Positions 35,008 through 44,787 are shown, numbered from the stretch's first letter. The stretch: 64,000 bases of DNA from Streptomyces mutabilis (GCF_014649815.1 NZ_BMTT01000008.1:186001-250000), one strand, 5' to 3'. Translations and numbers: made by a program. Notes: generated from the letters alone by a model not told the origin.

Positions 35008-35667
35008 TCAGCCGAGTGAGCGGGTCCACTCCGCGACGCCTTCGGTGATCAGTTCCAGTGCCCCCTCCTGGCTGATCTCCGCCCGCTTGGGCACGGCGAA
35101 GCCGTGGTCGCCGTGCGGGATCTCGATCAGGTCGTACGTCTCCTCGGGGGCCTCGGGGAACTCCTCGGGCCGGCCGAAGGGGTCGTTGCCGCCCTGGACG
35201 ACGAGTGTGGGGACGCCGGCGCCGAGCAACTCGTCGGCGCGGGACTTCTCGGGCCTGCCCGGCGGGTGCAGCGGGAAGCTCAGGGCGAGCACGGCGCATG
35301 CGCCCAGTTCGGCCGCCGTGCGGCAGGCGACGCGGGCGCCGGCGCTGCGTCCGCCGGAGATCACCGGCAGCCCGGGCGCCCGAAGCGCGGGCCAGAGTCC
35401 GCGCCAGCCGGCGTCCAGGGTCTTCGGCGCGGGCGCCAGCCTCTTGCCGGCCACCCGCCAGGGCTGCTCCACGAGGGCGACGGTCACGCCGTGCGCGGGC
35501 AGCGCGGCCGCCAGTGCCCGCAGGTCGCGCGCCTCGATGCCGCCGCCGGCGCCGTGGCTCGCGGCGAGGACGAGGCGGGGCTGCTTCGCCGGGTGCCAGG
35601 TGATGCGGGCGGACCCGGCGTCGGTGTCGACGGTTTCGGTGGTCGTCTCGGTGTTCTCGCTGGTCAC
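35008..35667 (-). CDS. Alpha/beta hydrolase (dienelactone-hydrolase-like)
   Basis: A 219-residue serine hydrolase fold. The nucleophile elbow is GGRSAGARVA (Ser near residue 108) and the His is in IPHGDHGFA. The acid is probably the Asp in QGGNDPFG. Substrate unknown. GTG 35667 is two bases from the stop of the SRAP gene, so the two are co-transcribed. The gene ends eight bases before the SigR promoter of sigR, whose RNA therefore runs separately. Confidence 0.8.
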   Translation of the reverse strand: MTSENTETTTETVDTDAGSARITWHPAKQPRLVLAASHGAGGGIEARDLRALAAALPAHGVTVALVEQPWRVAGKRLAPAPKTLDAGWRGLWPALRAPGLPVISGGRSAGARVACRTAAELGACAVLALSFPLHPPGRPEKSRADELLGAGVPTLVVQGGNDPFGRPEEFPEAPEETYDLIEIPHGDHGFAVPKRAEISQEGALELITEGVAEWTRSLG

Positions 35668-35668
35668 G

Positions 35669-36484
35669 TCAGAAGAGTGTGCCCTCTTCGGGCCCTTCCA
35701 GCTCCTTCAGCAGCTCCGGCCCGTTGTTGCGGACGTTGCTCACGGCCGTGGAGACGGGGAACGCCCGCAACAGTCCGGCGGGCGGGGGCGTGAGGAGGGA
35801 GGTCAGCTCGTCGGGGTCGGTGCGCGCGGGGTCGAGCCAGTCGTCCCAGCGGTCCGGCGTCAGCATCAGCGGCATCCGGGGGTGGATGTCGGCGAGGGCG
35901 TGCGGTCCGTCGGCCGGGGCGACGGCGAGCGGCGTGGTCTCCGCCTCCGTGGTGATCACCGAGCAGGTCACCCACCAGGCCTGCGGGTGGTCGTCCGGCA
36001 GGGTCCTGTCCCGCCAGAACTCGTACAGACCGGCCATGGCAAAGACCGACCCGTCGGCCGGGGTCACGAAGTACGGCTGCTTCCGCGGGCGCTTCTTGCG
36101 TCCCTCGACCTCCAGGTCGCGCTCCTGCTTGCCGGTGACCCACTCGTAGTAGCCGTCGGCGGGGAGGATGCAGCGCCGGGTGGCGAAGGCGCGGCGGAAG
36201 GAGGGCTTCTCGTGGACGGTCTCCGCGCGGGCGTTGATCATCCGGGCGCCGCCCTCGGGCGTCTTGGACCAGGAAGGGACGAGACCCCACTTCAGCTTCC
36301 GCAGCTGGCGAACCGGCTTCGGGTCCTCGACGTCTTTCAGGGGACGGTCCAGGACGGCGTGGACCTCCTTGGTCGGGGCCACGTTGTAGTCGGGCTCCAA
36401 GGTCTCCTTGGGCTCCCACTTCTCGATCTCGAAGATTCCCGCGAGATCCTCGGGTCGACGACTCGCCGCATACCGTCCGCACAT
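35669..36484 (-). CDS. SRAP-domain protein (HMCES/YedK-like DNA-protein crosslinker)
   Basis: A 271-residue SRAP protein. Met is removed to expose Cys2 (MCGRYA), the residue that links covalently to abasic sites in single-stranded DNA; the active-site NARAET, GYYEW and HPRMP (catalytic His) motifs are all present, with the family Asn and Glu. ATG 36484 is set by the Cys2 rule; a frame to 36604 would bury the active Cys. Likely guards replication forks against abasic-site breakage. Divergent from the M50-like gene by 104 bases; co-transcribed with the downstream hydrolase. Confidence 0.92.
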   Translation of the reverse strand: MCGRYAASRRPEDLAGIFEIEKWEPKETLEPDYNVAPTKEVHAVLDRPLKDVEDPKPVRQLRKLKWGLVPSWSKTPEGGARMINARAETVHEKPSFRRAFATRRCILPADGYYEWVTGKQERDLEVEGRKKRPRKQPYFVTPADGSVFAMAGLYEFWRDRTLPDDHPQAWWVTCSVITTEAETTPLAVAPADGPHALADIHPRMPLMLTPDRWDDWLDPARTDPDELTSLLTPPPAGLLRAFPVSTAVSNVRNNGPELLKELEGPEEGTLF

Positions 36485-36588
36485 ACGTGCCACACTGCCA
36501 GGCCCGCCGGTCTCCCGGCCACCACCCCGCAACGAGGCGCTTCGCGCCGCACCCGCTGAACCGCACGAACGAGGAGCCCCCACCGAAC

Positions 36589-37311
36589 ATGGACCACCTC
36601 GCAACGGCCTCGCTCGTCTCCCTCTGGGACGAGGTCTCCGGCACCCAGCCCGACCCCGACCTGTGGGTGGTGATCGCGACCCTGGTCGCCGCGCTCGCCG
36701 TCGTCGTGCCGCACGGGCTGTGGCGGATGGCGCGCAACGCCATCACCATCGCCCACGAGGGCGGCCACGGGCTGGTGGCACTGCTGACCGGGCGGACGCT
36801 GACCGGCATCACGCTGCACTCCGACACCAGCGGTCTCACCGTCAGCCGCGGCAGGCCGCACGGGCTCGGGATGATCCTCACGGCGGTGGCCGGCTACACC
36901 GCTCCCCCGCTGCTGGGCCTCGGCGGCGCCGCGCTGCTGGCCGCGGGGCACATCACGCTGTCGCTGTGGCTGGCGACGGCGCTGCTCGTCGCGTTGCTGG
37001 TGATGATCCGCAACGCGTACGGGGTGCTCACGGTGGTGCTGACCGGCGGCACGTTCGTCCTGGTGTCCTGGCTGGCGGGTCCGCAGGTGCAGGCGGCGTT
37101 CGCGTACGCGGTGGTGTGGTTCCTGCTGCTGGGCGGGGTACGCCCGGCCTTCGAGCTGCAGGCCAAGCGGGCGCGGGGCGGAGCCGGGGACTCGGACGCG
37201 GACCAGCTGGCCCGGCTGACGCACGCGCCGGCGGGCGTGTGGTTCTTCCTGTTCCACGCGGTGTCGCTGTGTTCACTGATCGGTGGGGGGCGCTGGCTGC
37301 TGGAGCTGTGA
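36589..37311 (+). CDS. M50-like integral membrane metalloprotease (Peptidase M50B family)
   Basis: A 240-residue membrane protein with about six helices. The zinc motif HEGGH (within [17 protein letters not shown]) sits in or near a helix, as in site-2 proteases; the second M50 ligand motif is not clear. ATG 36589 follows a GAGGAG site. It is conserved in actinobacteria as an M50 family peptidase of unknown substrate. Single gene, followed after 116 bases by aroA. Confidence 0.82.
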   Translation: MDHLATASLVSLWDEVSGTQPDPDLWVVIATLVAALAVVVPHGLWRMARNAITIAHEGGHGLVALLTGRTLTGITLHSDTSGLTVSRGRPHGLGMILTAVAGYTAPPLLGLGGAALLAAGHITLSLWLATALLVALLVMIRNAYGVLTVVLTGGTFVLVSWLAGPQVQAAFAYAVVWFLLLGGVRPAFELQAKRARGGAGDSDADQLARLTHAPAGVWFFLFHAVSLCSLIGGGRWLLEL

Positions 37312-37427
37312 CGCGCGACCCCTTGGAGGCGCATATGTGCACGGCAAGTGCACGGCCGCGACCTCGGTCCGGTTTCGGCGTTTTTGATCAAGATCTCCGA
37401 TCGTCCTCAGCCATTAAAGTGGGGCCC

Positions 37428-38744
37428 ATGACCGTGAACCCCGCGCACACCGCCCTCTGGCCCGCCCCGCACGCGAGCGGAGCCGTCGACGCGACCGTCC
37501 ACGTGCCCGGGTCGAAATCGGTCACCAACCGCGCCCTGGTGCTGGCCGCCCTCGCCTCCGAGCCCGGCTGGCTGCGCCGCCCGCTGCGCTCCCGCGACAC
37601 CCTGCTGATGGCCGAGGCGCTGCGCGCGCTGGGCGTCGAGATCGAGGAGGGCGTCGGCCCGGAGGGCACCGGCGAGTTCTGGCGGGTCATCCCGGCGGGC
37701 CTGCGCGGCCCGGCCACGGTCGACGTGGGCAACGCGGGCACGGTCATGCGCTTCCTGCCGCCGGTCGCCACGCTCGCCGACGGCGCCATCCGCTTCGACG
37801 GCGACCCTCGCTCGTACGAGCGCCCCCTGCACGGCGTGATCGACGCGCTGCGCGCCCTCGGCGCCCGCATCGACGACGACGCGCGCGGCTCGCTCCCGAT
37901 GACCGTGCACGGCGGCGGCGCCCTGGAGGGCGGCCCGGTCGAGATCGACGCGTCGTCCTCCTCGCAGTTCGTCAGCGCCCTGCTGCTGTCCGGCCCGCGC
38001 TTCAACCAGGGCGTGGAGGTCCGCCACACCGGCTCCGCGCTGCCGTCCATGCCGCACATCCGGATGACCGTCGACATGCTCCGCTCGGTCGGCGCCCAGG
38101 TCGACACCCCCGAGTCCGGCGGCGAGCCGAACGTCTGGCGGGTGACGCCGGGGGCGCTGCTCGGCCGCGACCTCACCATCGAGCCGGACCTGTCCAACGC
38201 CCAGCCGTTCCTGGCGGCGGCCCTGGTGACCGGTGGCAAGGTCGTGATCCCCGACTGGCCGTCCCGCACCACCCAGCCCGGCGACCGGCTCCGCGAGATC
38301 TTCACCGAGATGGGCGGTTCCTGCGAACTGACGGACTACGGTCTCGTCCTCACCGGTTCGGGCGCCGTGCACGGTATCGACGTTGACCTCGGCGAGGTCG
38401 GCGAGCTGACCCCGGGCATCGCGGCCGTCGCCGCCCTCGCGGACTCCCCGTCCACCCTGCGCGGGGTGGCGCACCTGCGGCTGCACGAGACGGACCGCCT
38501 GGCCGCGCTCACCAAGGAGATCAACGAGCTGGGCGGTGACGTCACCGAGACCGCCGACGGCCTGCACATCCGCCCGCGCCGCCTGCACGGCGGTGTCTTC
38601 CACACCTACGAGGACCACCGCATGGCCACCGCCGGCGCGATCATCGGCCTCGCGGTCGAGGGAGTGGAGATCGAGAACGTGGCGACGACCGCCAAGACCC
38701 TCCCCGAATTCCCCGACCTGTGGACCGGGATGCTCGGGGCGTAG
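37428..38744 (+). CDS. aroA: EPSP synthase AroA
   Basis: A 438-residue shikimate-pathway enzyme that joins phosphoenolpyruvate and shikimate-3-phosphate. The family motifs are intact: [45 protein letters not shown] and [18 protein letters not shown] plus [13 protein letters not shown] 37428. The 116-base leader has low-GC TTTTTGATCAAGATC before the gene. rsgA follows after 12 bases. Confidence 0.97.
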   Translation: MTVNPAHTALWPAPHASGAVDATVHVPGSKSVTNRALVLAALASEPGWLRRPLRSRDTLLMAEALRALGVEIEEGVGPEGTGEFWRVIPAGLRGPATVDVGNAGTVMRFLPPVATLADGAIRFDGDPRSYERPLHGVIDALRALGARIDDDARGSLPMTVHGGGALEGGPVEIDASSSSQFVSALLLSGPRFNQGVEVRHTGSALPSMPHIRMTVDMLRSVGAQVDTPESGGEPNVWRVTPGALLGRDLTIEPDLSNAQPFLAAALVTGGKVVIPDWPSRTTQPGDRLREIFTEMGGSCELTDYGLVLTGSGAVHGIDVDLGEVGELTPGIAAVAALADSPSTLRGVAHLRLHETDRLAALTKEINELGGDVTETADGLHIRPRRLHGGVFHTYEDHRMATAGAIIGLAVEGVEIENVATTAKTLPEFPDLWTGMLGA

Positions 38745-38756
38745 GGACGGTTCGCC

Positions 38757-39770
38757 ATGCGCCGCTACGGCAAGCACACCGACGAGGACGACATCCGCTC
38801 CCGCCCCAACCGCAAGGGCAACCGGCCGCGCACCCACACCCGGCCCAAACACGAGGACGCCGCCGAGGGCCTGGTCCTCACCGTGGACCGGGGCCGGCTG
38901 ACCTGCCTCGTCGAGGACCGGGTCGTCATGGCGATGAAGGCCCGGGAACTGGGCCGCAAGGCGGCGATCGTCGGCGACCGGGTGGCGCTGGTCGGCGACC
39001 TGTCCGGCAAGAAGGACACGCTCGCCCGGATCGTCCGCATCGAGGAGCGCACGTCGGTACTGCGCCGTACGGCGGACGACGACGACCCGTACGAGCGCGT
39101 CGTCGTGGCCAACGCCGACCAGCTCGCCGTCGTCACCGCCCTCGCCGACCCGGAGCCGCGCCCCCGCCTCATCGACCGCTGCCTGGTCGCGGCGTTCGAC
39201 GGCGGCCTCACCCCGCTGCTGGTGATGACCAAGTCGGACCTCGCCCCGCCCGACGAACTCCTGGATCTGTACGGTGCGTTGGACATCCCGTACGTCGTCA
39301 CCAGCCGCGAGGAGCTGGAGAACGGCGCCGCGGCCGACCTCGTACGGCAGCACCTGGACGGCAAGATCACGGCGTTCGTCGGCCACTCCGGTGTCGGCAA
39401 GACGACCCTCGTCAACACGCTGGTGCCGGAGGACCGCCGTCGCGTGACGGGTCACGTCAACGCGGTGACGGGCCGCGGCCGGCACACGACGACCTCGGCC
39501 CTCGCCCTCCCCCTGTCCTCCGAGACGGGCGGCTGGGTCGTGGACACCCCGGGCGTGCGGTCGTTCGGGCTCGCGCACGTCGACCCGTCCCGGGTGATCA
39601 ACGCCTTCCCCGACCTGGTGCCGGGCACCGAGGGCTGCCCCCGCGCGTGCAGCCACGACGAGCCCGACTGCGCGCTGGACGCGTGGGTCGCCGAGGGGCA
39701 TGCCGACCCGGCGCGGCTGTACTCGCTGCGCCGGCTGCTCTCCACCCGGGAGCGGACGGAGGGCGACTGA
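38757..39770 (+). CDS. rsgA: Ribosome biogenesis GTPase RsgA
   Basis: A 337-residue circularly permuted GTPase that checks 30S assembly. An N-terminal OB-type domain precedes the permuted GTPase order: TKSD (G4, about residue 159), GHSGVGKTTLVN (G1), then DTPGVRSF (G3). The C-terminal zinc motif CPRACSHDEPDC follows. ATG 38757 is 12 bases after the aroA stop, so co-transcribed. Cytoplasmic, bound to 30S. Confidence 0.93.
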   Translation: MRRYGKHTDEDDIRSRPNRKGNRPRTHTRPKHEDAAEGLVLTVDRGRLTCLVEDRVVMAMKARELGRKAAIVGDRVALVGDLSGKKDTLARIVRIEERTSVLRRTADDDDPYERVVVANADQLAVVTALADPEPRPRLIDRCLVAAFDGGLTPLLVMTKSDLAPPDELLDLYGALDIPYVVTSREELENGAAADLVRQHLDGKITAFVGHSGVGKTTLVNTLVPEDRRRVTGHVNAVTGRGRHTTTSALALPLSSETGGWVVDTPGVRSFGLAHVDPSRVINAFPDLVPGTEGCPRACSHDEPDCALDAWVAEGHADPARLYSLRRLLSTRERTEGD

Positions 39771-39915
39771 CGTTCGCGTCGTTCGCCGTGCTGACCTTCG
39801 CGTTGTTTGCCGTGCACCGGGACCGGTAAGGGCATAATCGCACCGAGCCGGAGCCAAGCCTGAGCAAAGCCGGCCGCAGCGGTCACGGTACGACGGGACT
39901 ACGGGAGGACATGAC

Positions 39916-40239
39916 ATGGCGTGGCTGCTGGTCATAGTGGCCGGGGTGCTCGAAACCGGCTTCGCCGTCTGTCTGAAGCTGTCGCACGGCTTCACCCGCC
40001 TCTGGCCCACCATCGCCTTCTGCGTGTTCGCGCTGGGCAGCTTCGGTCTGCTGACGATGTCGCTGAAGAAGCTCGACGTCGGTCCCGCGTACGCGGTGTG
40101 GACCGGCATCGGTGCGGCCGGCACCGCCATCTACGGCATGGTCTTCCTCGGCGACCTGGTCTCCACGTTGAAGATCGTCTCGATCAGCCTGGTCATCATC
40201 GGCGTGATCGGGCTGCAGTTGTCGGGCTCGGCGCACTGA
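39916..40239 (+). CDS. SMR-family transporter of the Gdx/SugE type
   Basis: A 107-residue protein with four helices and the conserved Glu13 in GVLETGFAVCLKLSHGF. The HGFTRL turn and VGPAYAVWTGIGAAGTAIYGM match the SugE/Gdx guanidinium-exporter type rather than the EmrE multidrug type. It works as a dual-topology dimer exchanging protons for the substrate. GGGAGGAC precedes ATG 39916. Guanidine riboswitches normally accompany Gdx genes; none was recognised in the 145 bases upstream (see rejected items). Confidence 0.83.
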   Translation: MAWLLVIVAGVLETGFAVCLKLSHGFTRLWPTIAFCVFALGSFGLLTMSLKKLDVGPAYAVWTGIGAAGTAIYGMVFLGDLVSTLKIVSISLVIIGVIGLQLSGSAH

Positions 40240-40246
40240 CCAGGCC

Positions 40247-40858
40247 TCAGGACGTCGACCGGCGCGGGAGGACGGTGCGCACGAGTTCCGCGACCCCACC
40301 CTCTCCGGGCGGGGCCATGACGCAGGACAGGGCGAGGCGCACCGCGAGCTCGCAGGAGCGGGCAAGGTCCAGGGTGTCCGGTGACGGGGCGCCGTTCAGG
40401 GCGGCGACGGCACGGTCGCGGACCAGGGCGACGAAGTCACCGGGCGAGGGCAGTGGGCCGTCGGCCCGACGCTGGGCCGGCACGACGGAGGCGGACGGCA
40501 CCGCAGTCAGGGGCGGGGAGGGCAGGCGCTCGCTCCAGCAGCCGGTGAGCATTGCCCGTACCAGGGCGTTCTCGCGGGCGGCGGAGACGGTCCATTCGGC
40601 GGTCGCGGTGAGCCGTTCGCGATGGGTGCCCGGGCCGCCACCGGCGAGCGCGCGCTCCACACCGGCCAGGTACCCGTCCGCCTTCCTGCGGACGAGCGCC
40701 CGGGCGAGGCCCTCCTTGCTCCCGAACTCGTTGTAGAGCGTCTGCCGGGACACCCCGGCCGCCGCCGCCACGTCCACCATCCGCACGGCGGGCCAGGGCC
40801 GACGCGCCAGGGCCGTGAAGGCGGCATCGAGCAAGGACTCCCGGGCTGCAGGCACCAT
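40247..40858 (-). CDS. TetR-family transcriptional regulator
   Basis: A 203-residue regulator with the helix-turn-helix at about residues 27-50 (DVAAAAGVSRQTLYNEFGSKEGLARALV). The N-terminus is short, starting MVPAARESLLDAAF at ATG 40858, with GAGGAGG upstream. Convergent with the Gdx gene by seven bases, so co-regulation is not implied. The ligand domain is not recognised. Confidence 0.8.
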   Translation of the reverse strand: MVPAARESLLDAAFTALARRPWPAVRMVDVAAAAGVSRQTLYNEFGSKEGLARALVRRKADGYLAGVERALAGGGPGTHRERLTATAEWTVSAARENALVRAMLTGCWSERLPSPPLTAVPSASVVPAQRRADGPLPSPGDFVALVRDRAVAALNGAPSPDTLDLARSCELAVRLALSCVMAPPGEGGVAELVRTVLPRRSTS

Positions 40859-40929
40859 CGCCTCCTCGGGCCGAGCGACTTCTCGCCCAGATTTGACGGG
40901 TATGCGACCACTGTCAAGGCCCCTCGCAC

Positions 40930-41110
40930 ACTCCTGCGGGCAGTCACCCCACGTAGCTGAGGGCAGTCGCCTGCCGCCCCAGCTGCGGGCAGTCGTGCCT
41001 CCCCCAGTGCCTGAACGGCCTGGGAGGTGCCCCCAGCGTGGGGGAGAAGCCGAGCGTGGGGGAGGCACCCCGCCACGCCGGGCCCCGACGCCAGCCCCCG
41101 CCCAGCACCA
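40930..41110 (+). repeat. Streptomyces intergenic repeat, copy A
   Basis: A GC-rich region with GTAGCTGAGGGCAGTCGCC, CAGCTGCGGGCAGTCGTGCC and GAGGCACCCCGCCACGCCGGG elements. It contains internally repeated GGGCAGTC and GTGGGGGAG words. A similar string occurs at 44922-45075. It fills most of the 374-base gap between the TetR gene and hisN, in which no gene was supportable. Such repeats are widespread in Streptomyces intergenic DNA; function unknown. Confidence 0.7.
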
Positions 41111-41232
41111 ACGGACCCGCGCCTGCACCAACGCCGCGCACCGCCCCGCCCCCACCGCCACGCGCCCGCGCCCGCCACGCCCGCCAAACCCCTGGTAGCC
41201 CCGCGCCACCCCCGCCGGATACCGTGACCCGC

Positions 41233-42033
41233 ATGCCCGACTACCTCGACGACCTCCGCCTCGCCCACGTCCTCGCGGACGCCGCCGACGCGGCGACGAT
41301 GGACCGCTTCAAGGCCCTCGACCTCAAGGTCGAGACCAAGCCGGACATGACCCCGGTGAGTGAAGCGGACAAGGCCGCCGAGGAGCTGATCCGCGGTCAT
41401 CTCGCCCGCGCCCGCCCCCGCGACGCCGTCCTCGGCGAGGAGTACGGCACGGAGGGCGCCGGCCCACGCCGCTGGATCATCGACCCGATCGACGGCACCA
41501 AGAACTACGTCCGCGGCGTTCCCGTCTGGGCCACCCTCATCGCCCTGATGGAGGCGGGCGAGGGGGGCTACCGGCCCGTCGTCGGCCTCGTCTCCGCCCC
41601 CGCCCTCGCCCGCCGCTGGTGGGCGGTGAAGGACCACGGCGCGTTCACCGGCCGCAGCCTGACCTCGGCCTCCCGGCTCCAGGTCTCCCAGGTCTCCACA
41701 CTCTCCGACGCCTCCTTCGCGTACTCCTCGCTCAGCGGCTGGGAGGAACAGGGCCGGCTGGACGGCTTCCTCGACCTGACCCGCGAGGTCTGGCGCACCC
41801 GCGCGTACGGCGACTTCTGGCCGTACATGATGGTCGCCGAGGGTTCGGTGGACATCTGCGCCGAACCCGAGCTCTCCCTCTGGGACATGGCCGCGAACGC
41901 GATCATCGTCACCGAGGCGGGCGGCACCTTCACGGGCCTCGACGGCCGCCCCGGTCCGCACAGCGGCAACGCGGCAGCGTCGAACGGCCGGCTCCACGAC
42001 GAGCTGCTCGGCTACCTCAACCAGCGCTACTGA
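41233..42033 (+). CDS. hisN: Histidinol-phosphatase HisN (inositol-monophosphatase family)
   Basis: A 266-residue Mg2+-dependent phosphatase that completes histidine synthesis from histidinol phosphate in actinobacteria. The metal site [14 protein letters not shown] (about residues 81-94) and [18 protein letters not shown] are complete, with GDFWPYMM near residue 197 as the substrate loop. ATG 41233 follows TACCGTGACCCGC. An IMPase of other specificity is possible, but the loops fit HisN. Confidence 0.87.
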   Translation: MPDYLDDLRLAHVLADAADAATMDRFKALDLKVETKPDMTPVSEADKAAEELIRGHLARARPRDAVLGEEYGTEGAGPRRWIIDPIDGTKNYVRGVPVWATLIALMEAGEGGYRPVVGLVSAPALARRWWAVKDHGAFTGRSLTSASRLQVSQVSTLSDASFAYSSLSGWEEQGRLDGFLDLTREVWRTRAYGDFWPYMMVAEGSVDICAEPELSLWDMAANAIIVTEAGGTFTGLDGRPGPHSGNAAASNGRLHDELLGYLNQRY

Positions 42034-42114
42034 GCACCCTCAACGCGCTGCGACCGCCCCCTTGTTGACCCGCCCTTTGCCTGCCACTCTGAGAGTCCCC
42101 CTACTTGTGACCTT

Positions 42115-42144
42115 GTGAATCCATGAACTGACTCATGGATTCAC
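42115..42144. promoter_or_regulatory. Perfect 12-bp inverted repeat upstream of the CBS gene
   Basis: GTGAATCCATGA (42115-42126), spacer ACTGAC, TCATGGATTCAC (42133-42144). It lies four bases upstream of the ribosome binding site for ATG 42166. TTGTGA also occurs as a direct repeat at 42105-42110 and 42113-42118. Operator or RNA hairpin over the leader. Confidence 0.75.
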
Positions 42145-42165
42145 CGGCAGGAGGTGGCTCCACCC

Positions 42166-42567
42166 ATGCTCGTCCGCGAAGCCATGAGCACGGTCGTCCT
42201 CACCATCGGCCCAGCCCACACCCTCCGCCAGGCCGCCGCCCTGATGTCCGCGCGCCGCGTCGGCGCGGCGGTGGTCCACGACCCCGACGCCGGCGGCATC
42301 GGCATCCTCACCGAGCGCGACGTCCTCATCTCCGTGGGTCTCGGCCAGGACCCGGACACCGAGCGCGCCCACGCCCACACCACCACCGACGTCGTGTTCG
42401 CCGCGCCGTCCTGGACCGTGGAGGAGGCCGCCCGGGCGATGGCGCACGGCGGCTTCCGTCACCTGATCGTCCTCGACCGCGGCGAGCCGGCCGGCATCGT
42501 GTCGGTCCGCGACATCATCCGCTGCTGGGTCCCGGCCCGGGAGGGGGCGCAGCACGTACCGGCCTGA
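42166..42567 (+). CDS. Tandem CBS-domain protein
   Basis: A 133-residue protein composed of two CBS modules (about 8-60 and 70-125), which as a pair bind adenine nucleotides. GILTERDVL and GIVSVRDIIR are the usual loop ends of each module. No partner domain is attached. ATG 42166 has GGAGG about eleven bases upstream; GTG 42154 is also possible. The 12-bp inverted repeat just before suggests tight control. It could act as a nucleotide-dependent adaptor; partner unknown. Confidence 0.85.
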   Translation: MLVREAMSTVVLTIGPAHTLRQAAALMSARRVGAAVVHDPDAGGIGILTERDVLISVGLGQDPDTERAHAHTTTDVVFAAPSWTVEEAARAMAHGGFRHLIVLDRGEPAGIVSVRDIIRCWVPAREGAQHVPA

Positions 42568-42587
42568 ACCGCACGCGGAACGCGAAA

Positions 42588-42621
42588 CGGGCCGGACCCC
42601 CGTCCCCGGGGATCCGGCCCG
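42588..42621. terminator. Bidirectional hairpin between CBS and catalase genes
   Basis: CGGGCCGGA (42588-42596) pairs with TCCGGCCCG (42613-42621) around a 16-base loop containing CCCCG/CGGGG. It separates convergent genes. Confidence 0.75.
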
Positions 42622-42653
42622 CCGCCACGACAAGCGGTCCAGTGCTGGATGTG

Positions 42654-44105
42654 TCAGCCGCGCAGGGCCTGGACCGCGGCCTCCAGCCGCTTGCCGAAGT
42701 CACCGTCGGCCTGACGGAAGTTGTCGATCGCGCGCTCGATGATGTCCTCACGCGAGACCTTCGAGATGGCGCCCGCCAGGTTGTCGATCAGGCGGCCCTT
42801 CTCCTCGTCCGTCATCAGCCGGTAGAGGTTGCCCGCCTGGACGAAGTCGTTGTCCTCGGCGTGCGACGGAGCCTCGGTCTCGCCGGTGACACCGGAGACC
42901 GCGACCGGCTGCCACAGCGCACGGTCCGTCTGGAACGGGCCGCCGAAGCTGTTCGGCTCGTAGTTCTTCGCGCCCTTGTGGCGGCCGTCGTACAGGTAGC
43001 CGTCACGGGAGTTGGTGCGCGCCTCGGTGGCGTGCGGACGGTTCACCGGCAGGTGGTCGGCGTTGATGCCGACGCGGTAGCGGTGGGCGTCGCCGTACGC
43101 GAAGAGGCGGCCCTGCAGCATCTTGTCCGGGGACGGGCCGATGCCGGGCACGAAGTGCGCCGGGGAGAAGATCGACTGCTCGACCTCGGCGAAGATGTTC
43201 TCCGGGTTGCGGTTGAGCTCCAGCTTGCCGAACCAGACGATCGGGTAGTCCGCGTGCGGCCACACCTTGGTCAGGTCGAACGGGTTGAAGCGGTACGTCG
43301 CGGCCTCGGCGACGGGCATGATCTGCACGCCGACGGTCCAGGACGGGTAGTCACCCCGCTCGATGGCCTCGCGCAGGTCGCGCTGGTGGGAGTCGGGGTC
43401 CTCACCGGCGAGCTTGTCGGCCTCGGCCTGGGTGAGGCACTTGATGCCCTGGTCCGTCTTGAAGTGGTACTTGACCCAGAAGGCCTCGCCCGCCTCGTTG
43501 TTCCACTGGTAGGTGTGCGAACCGAAGCCGTCCATGTGGCGGTACGACGCCGGGATGCCGCGGTCACCGAACAGCCAGGTCACCTGGTGCGTCGACTCGG
43601 GCGACAGGCTCCAGAAGTCCCAGACGTTGTCCATCTCGGTCGAGCCCGTGTACGGGTCGCGCTTCTGCGTGTGGATGAAGTCGGGGAACTTGATGGCGTC
43701 CTTGATGAAGAACACCGGGGTGTTGTTGCCGACGAGGTCGTAGTTGCCCTCTTCGGTGTAGAACTTCAGCGCAAAGCCACGCGGGTCGCGGACGGCGTCC
43801 GCCGCACCGAGGTTGCCGGCCACGGTGGAGAAGCGGAGGAAGGTCTCCGTCTCCTTGCCGACCTCGGAGAGGAACGCGGCGCGCGTGTACTTGGTGACAT
43901 CGGCGGTGACCGTGAAGGTGCCGTAGGCACCGGCACCGCGGGCGTGCACGACACGCTCCGGGATGCGCTCACGGTTGAAGTGGGCCAGCTTCTCCAGAAG
44001 AAGCTGGTCCTGGACGAGCACGGGGCCGCCGACGCCCGCAGTCTCGCTGTTCTGATTGTCGGCTACCGGAGCACCGGCCTCCGTCGTAAGCGGTCCCTGA
44101 GTCAC
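42654..44105 (-). CDS. Monofunctional heme catalase (CatA-type)
   Basis: A 483-residue clade III-like small-subunit catalase. [20 protein letters not shown] carries the distal His, RFSTVAGN and [15 protein letters not shown] the surrounding core, and [15 protein letters not shown] the proximal Tyr (R-x-F-x-Y). GTG 44105 is selected because CAGGAGG is five bases upstream and the family N-terminus [12 protein letters not shown] follows; a frame starting TTG at 44123 places that site inside the gene. Divergent from a Fur-family gene, as in the CatA-CatR pair described in S. coelicolor, where the repressor controls the major catalase. Confidence 0.92.
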   Translation of the reverse strand: MTQGPLTTEAGAPVADNQNSETAGVGGPVLVQDQLLLEKLAHFNRERIPERVVHARGAGAYGTFTVTADVTKYTRAAFLSEVGKETETFLRFSTVAGNLGAADAVRDPRGFALKFYTEEGNYDLVGNNTPVFFIKDAIKFPDFIHTQKRDPYTGSTEMDNVWDFWSLSPESTHQVTWLFGDRGIPASYRHMDGFGSHTYQWNNEAGEAFWVKYHFKTDQGIKCLTQAEADKLAGEDPDSHQRDLREAIERGDYPSWTVGVQIMPVAEAATYRFNPFDLTKVWPHADYPIVWFGKLELNRNPENIFAEVEQSIFSPAHFVPGIGPSPDKMLQGRLFAYGDAHRYRVGINADHLPVNRPHATEARTNSRDGYLYDGRHKGAKNYEPNSFGGPFQTDRALWQPVAVSGVTGETEAPSHAEDNDFVQAGNLYRLMTDEEKGRLIDNLAGAISKVSREDIIERAIDNFRQADGDFGKRLEAAVQALRG

Positions 44106-44159
44106 GTACGCCTCCTGCGCCAATCTGCAAAACCTGTCCCTTGGCTAATGCCGTTCCCG

Positions 44160-44194
44160 ATCCTACAATGGACAATGTCTAAGTCAAGTAAGAC
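44160..44194 (-). promoter_or_regulatory. Catalase promoter with Fur/CatR-type palindrome
   Basis: On the minus strand TTGACT (44187-44182) and TAGGAT (44165-44160) are 16 bases apart, a good vegetative promoter. An imperfect palindrome GTCTAAGT-CA-AGTAAGAC (44177-44194) covers the -35 element, and ACAATG occurs twice (165-170 and 173-178 of 44 kb). The layout suits repression of catalase by the adjacent CatR in the absence of peroxide. Confidence 0.65.
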
Positions 44195-44248
44195 TCCAAA
44201 GTCACACCCGTTCGGGACCCGGTTCCCCTTGCTGTTAGGCTGACCTGT

Positions 44249-44665
44249 ATGAGTGACCTACTGGAACGGCTGCGTGGACGCGGATGGCGCATGACCGCGC
44301 AGCGGCGCGTGGTGGCCGAGGTCCTCGACGGCGAACACGTCCACCTGACGGCCGACGAGGTGCACGCCCGGGCCGTGGACAAGCTTCCCGAGATCTCCCG
44401 GGCGACCGTCTACAACACCCTCGGCGAGCTGGTCACGCTCGGTGAGGTACTGGAAGTCGCGACGGACAAGCGCGCCAAGCGGTACGACCCGAACGCGCAC
44501 CGGCCGCACCACCATCTGGTCTGCGCCCAGTGCGGCGCGATCCGCGACGTCCACCCGACCGGCAATCCGCTGGCCGACCTCCCCGACTCGGAGCGCTTCG
44601 GCTTCACCGTCTCGGACGTCGAGGTCACGTACCGCGGCACCTGCCCGAACTGCGCCGCGGCGTAG
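44249..44665 (+). CDS. catR: Fur-family peroxide-responsive repressor CatR
   Basis: A 138-residue Fur/PerR-like regulator. Winged helix: LTADEVHARAVDKLPEISRATVYNTLGELVTLG (about 31-64). Metal-binding: HRPHHHLVCAQCGAIRD, the CxxC of the structural zinc, and the C-terminal CPNC pair. It fits the CatR type that represses catalase and senses peroxide by metal-catalysed or Cys oxidation. ATG 44249 has no ribosome binding site; TTAGGCT just upstream could be a -10, making a leaderless message. Divergent from catalase. Confidence 0.87.
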   Translation: MSDLLERLRGRGWRMTAQRRVVAEVLDGEHVHLTADEVHARAVDKLPEISRATVYNTLGELVTLGEVLEVATDKRAKRYDPNAHRPHHHLVCAQCGAIRDVHPTGNPLADLPDSERFGFTVSDVEVTYRGTCPNCAAA

Positions 44666-44686
44666 GGTCCACCACACTCGCGCGAA

Positions 44687-44712
44687 GCCCCGGCACCGAT
44701 GGGTGCCGGGGC
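44687..44712 (+). terminator. Terminator of catR
   Basis: GCCCCGGCACC (44687-44697) pairs perfectly with GGTGCCGGGGC (44702-44712) around GATG, 22 bases past the catR stop. Confidence 0.85.
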
Positions 44713-44751
44713 CTTCCCGTACCCTCAAGGGCCCGCCGTGACCCTAACGCA

Positions 44752-44787
44752 CCTAGGGCCGGAACCCTCTCGGATTCCGGCCCTAGG
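44752..44787 (-). terminator. 13-bp hairpin downstream of initiator tRNA copy 1
   Basis: CCTAGGGCCGGAA (44752-44764) pairs perfectly with TTCCGGCCCTAGG (44775-44787), seven bases past the tRNA 3' end on the minus strand. Confidence 0.85.

Noticed and set aside
39771-39915. A guanidine riboswitch upstream of the Gdx-type transporter
   Set aside because: Searched for ykkC/guanidine-I, mini-ykkC (tandem hairpins with ACGR loops) and guanidine-III patterns. ACGG and ACGA occur near 39886-39898 but not in stable stem-loops. No match could be supported by eye.
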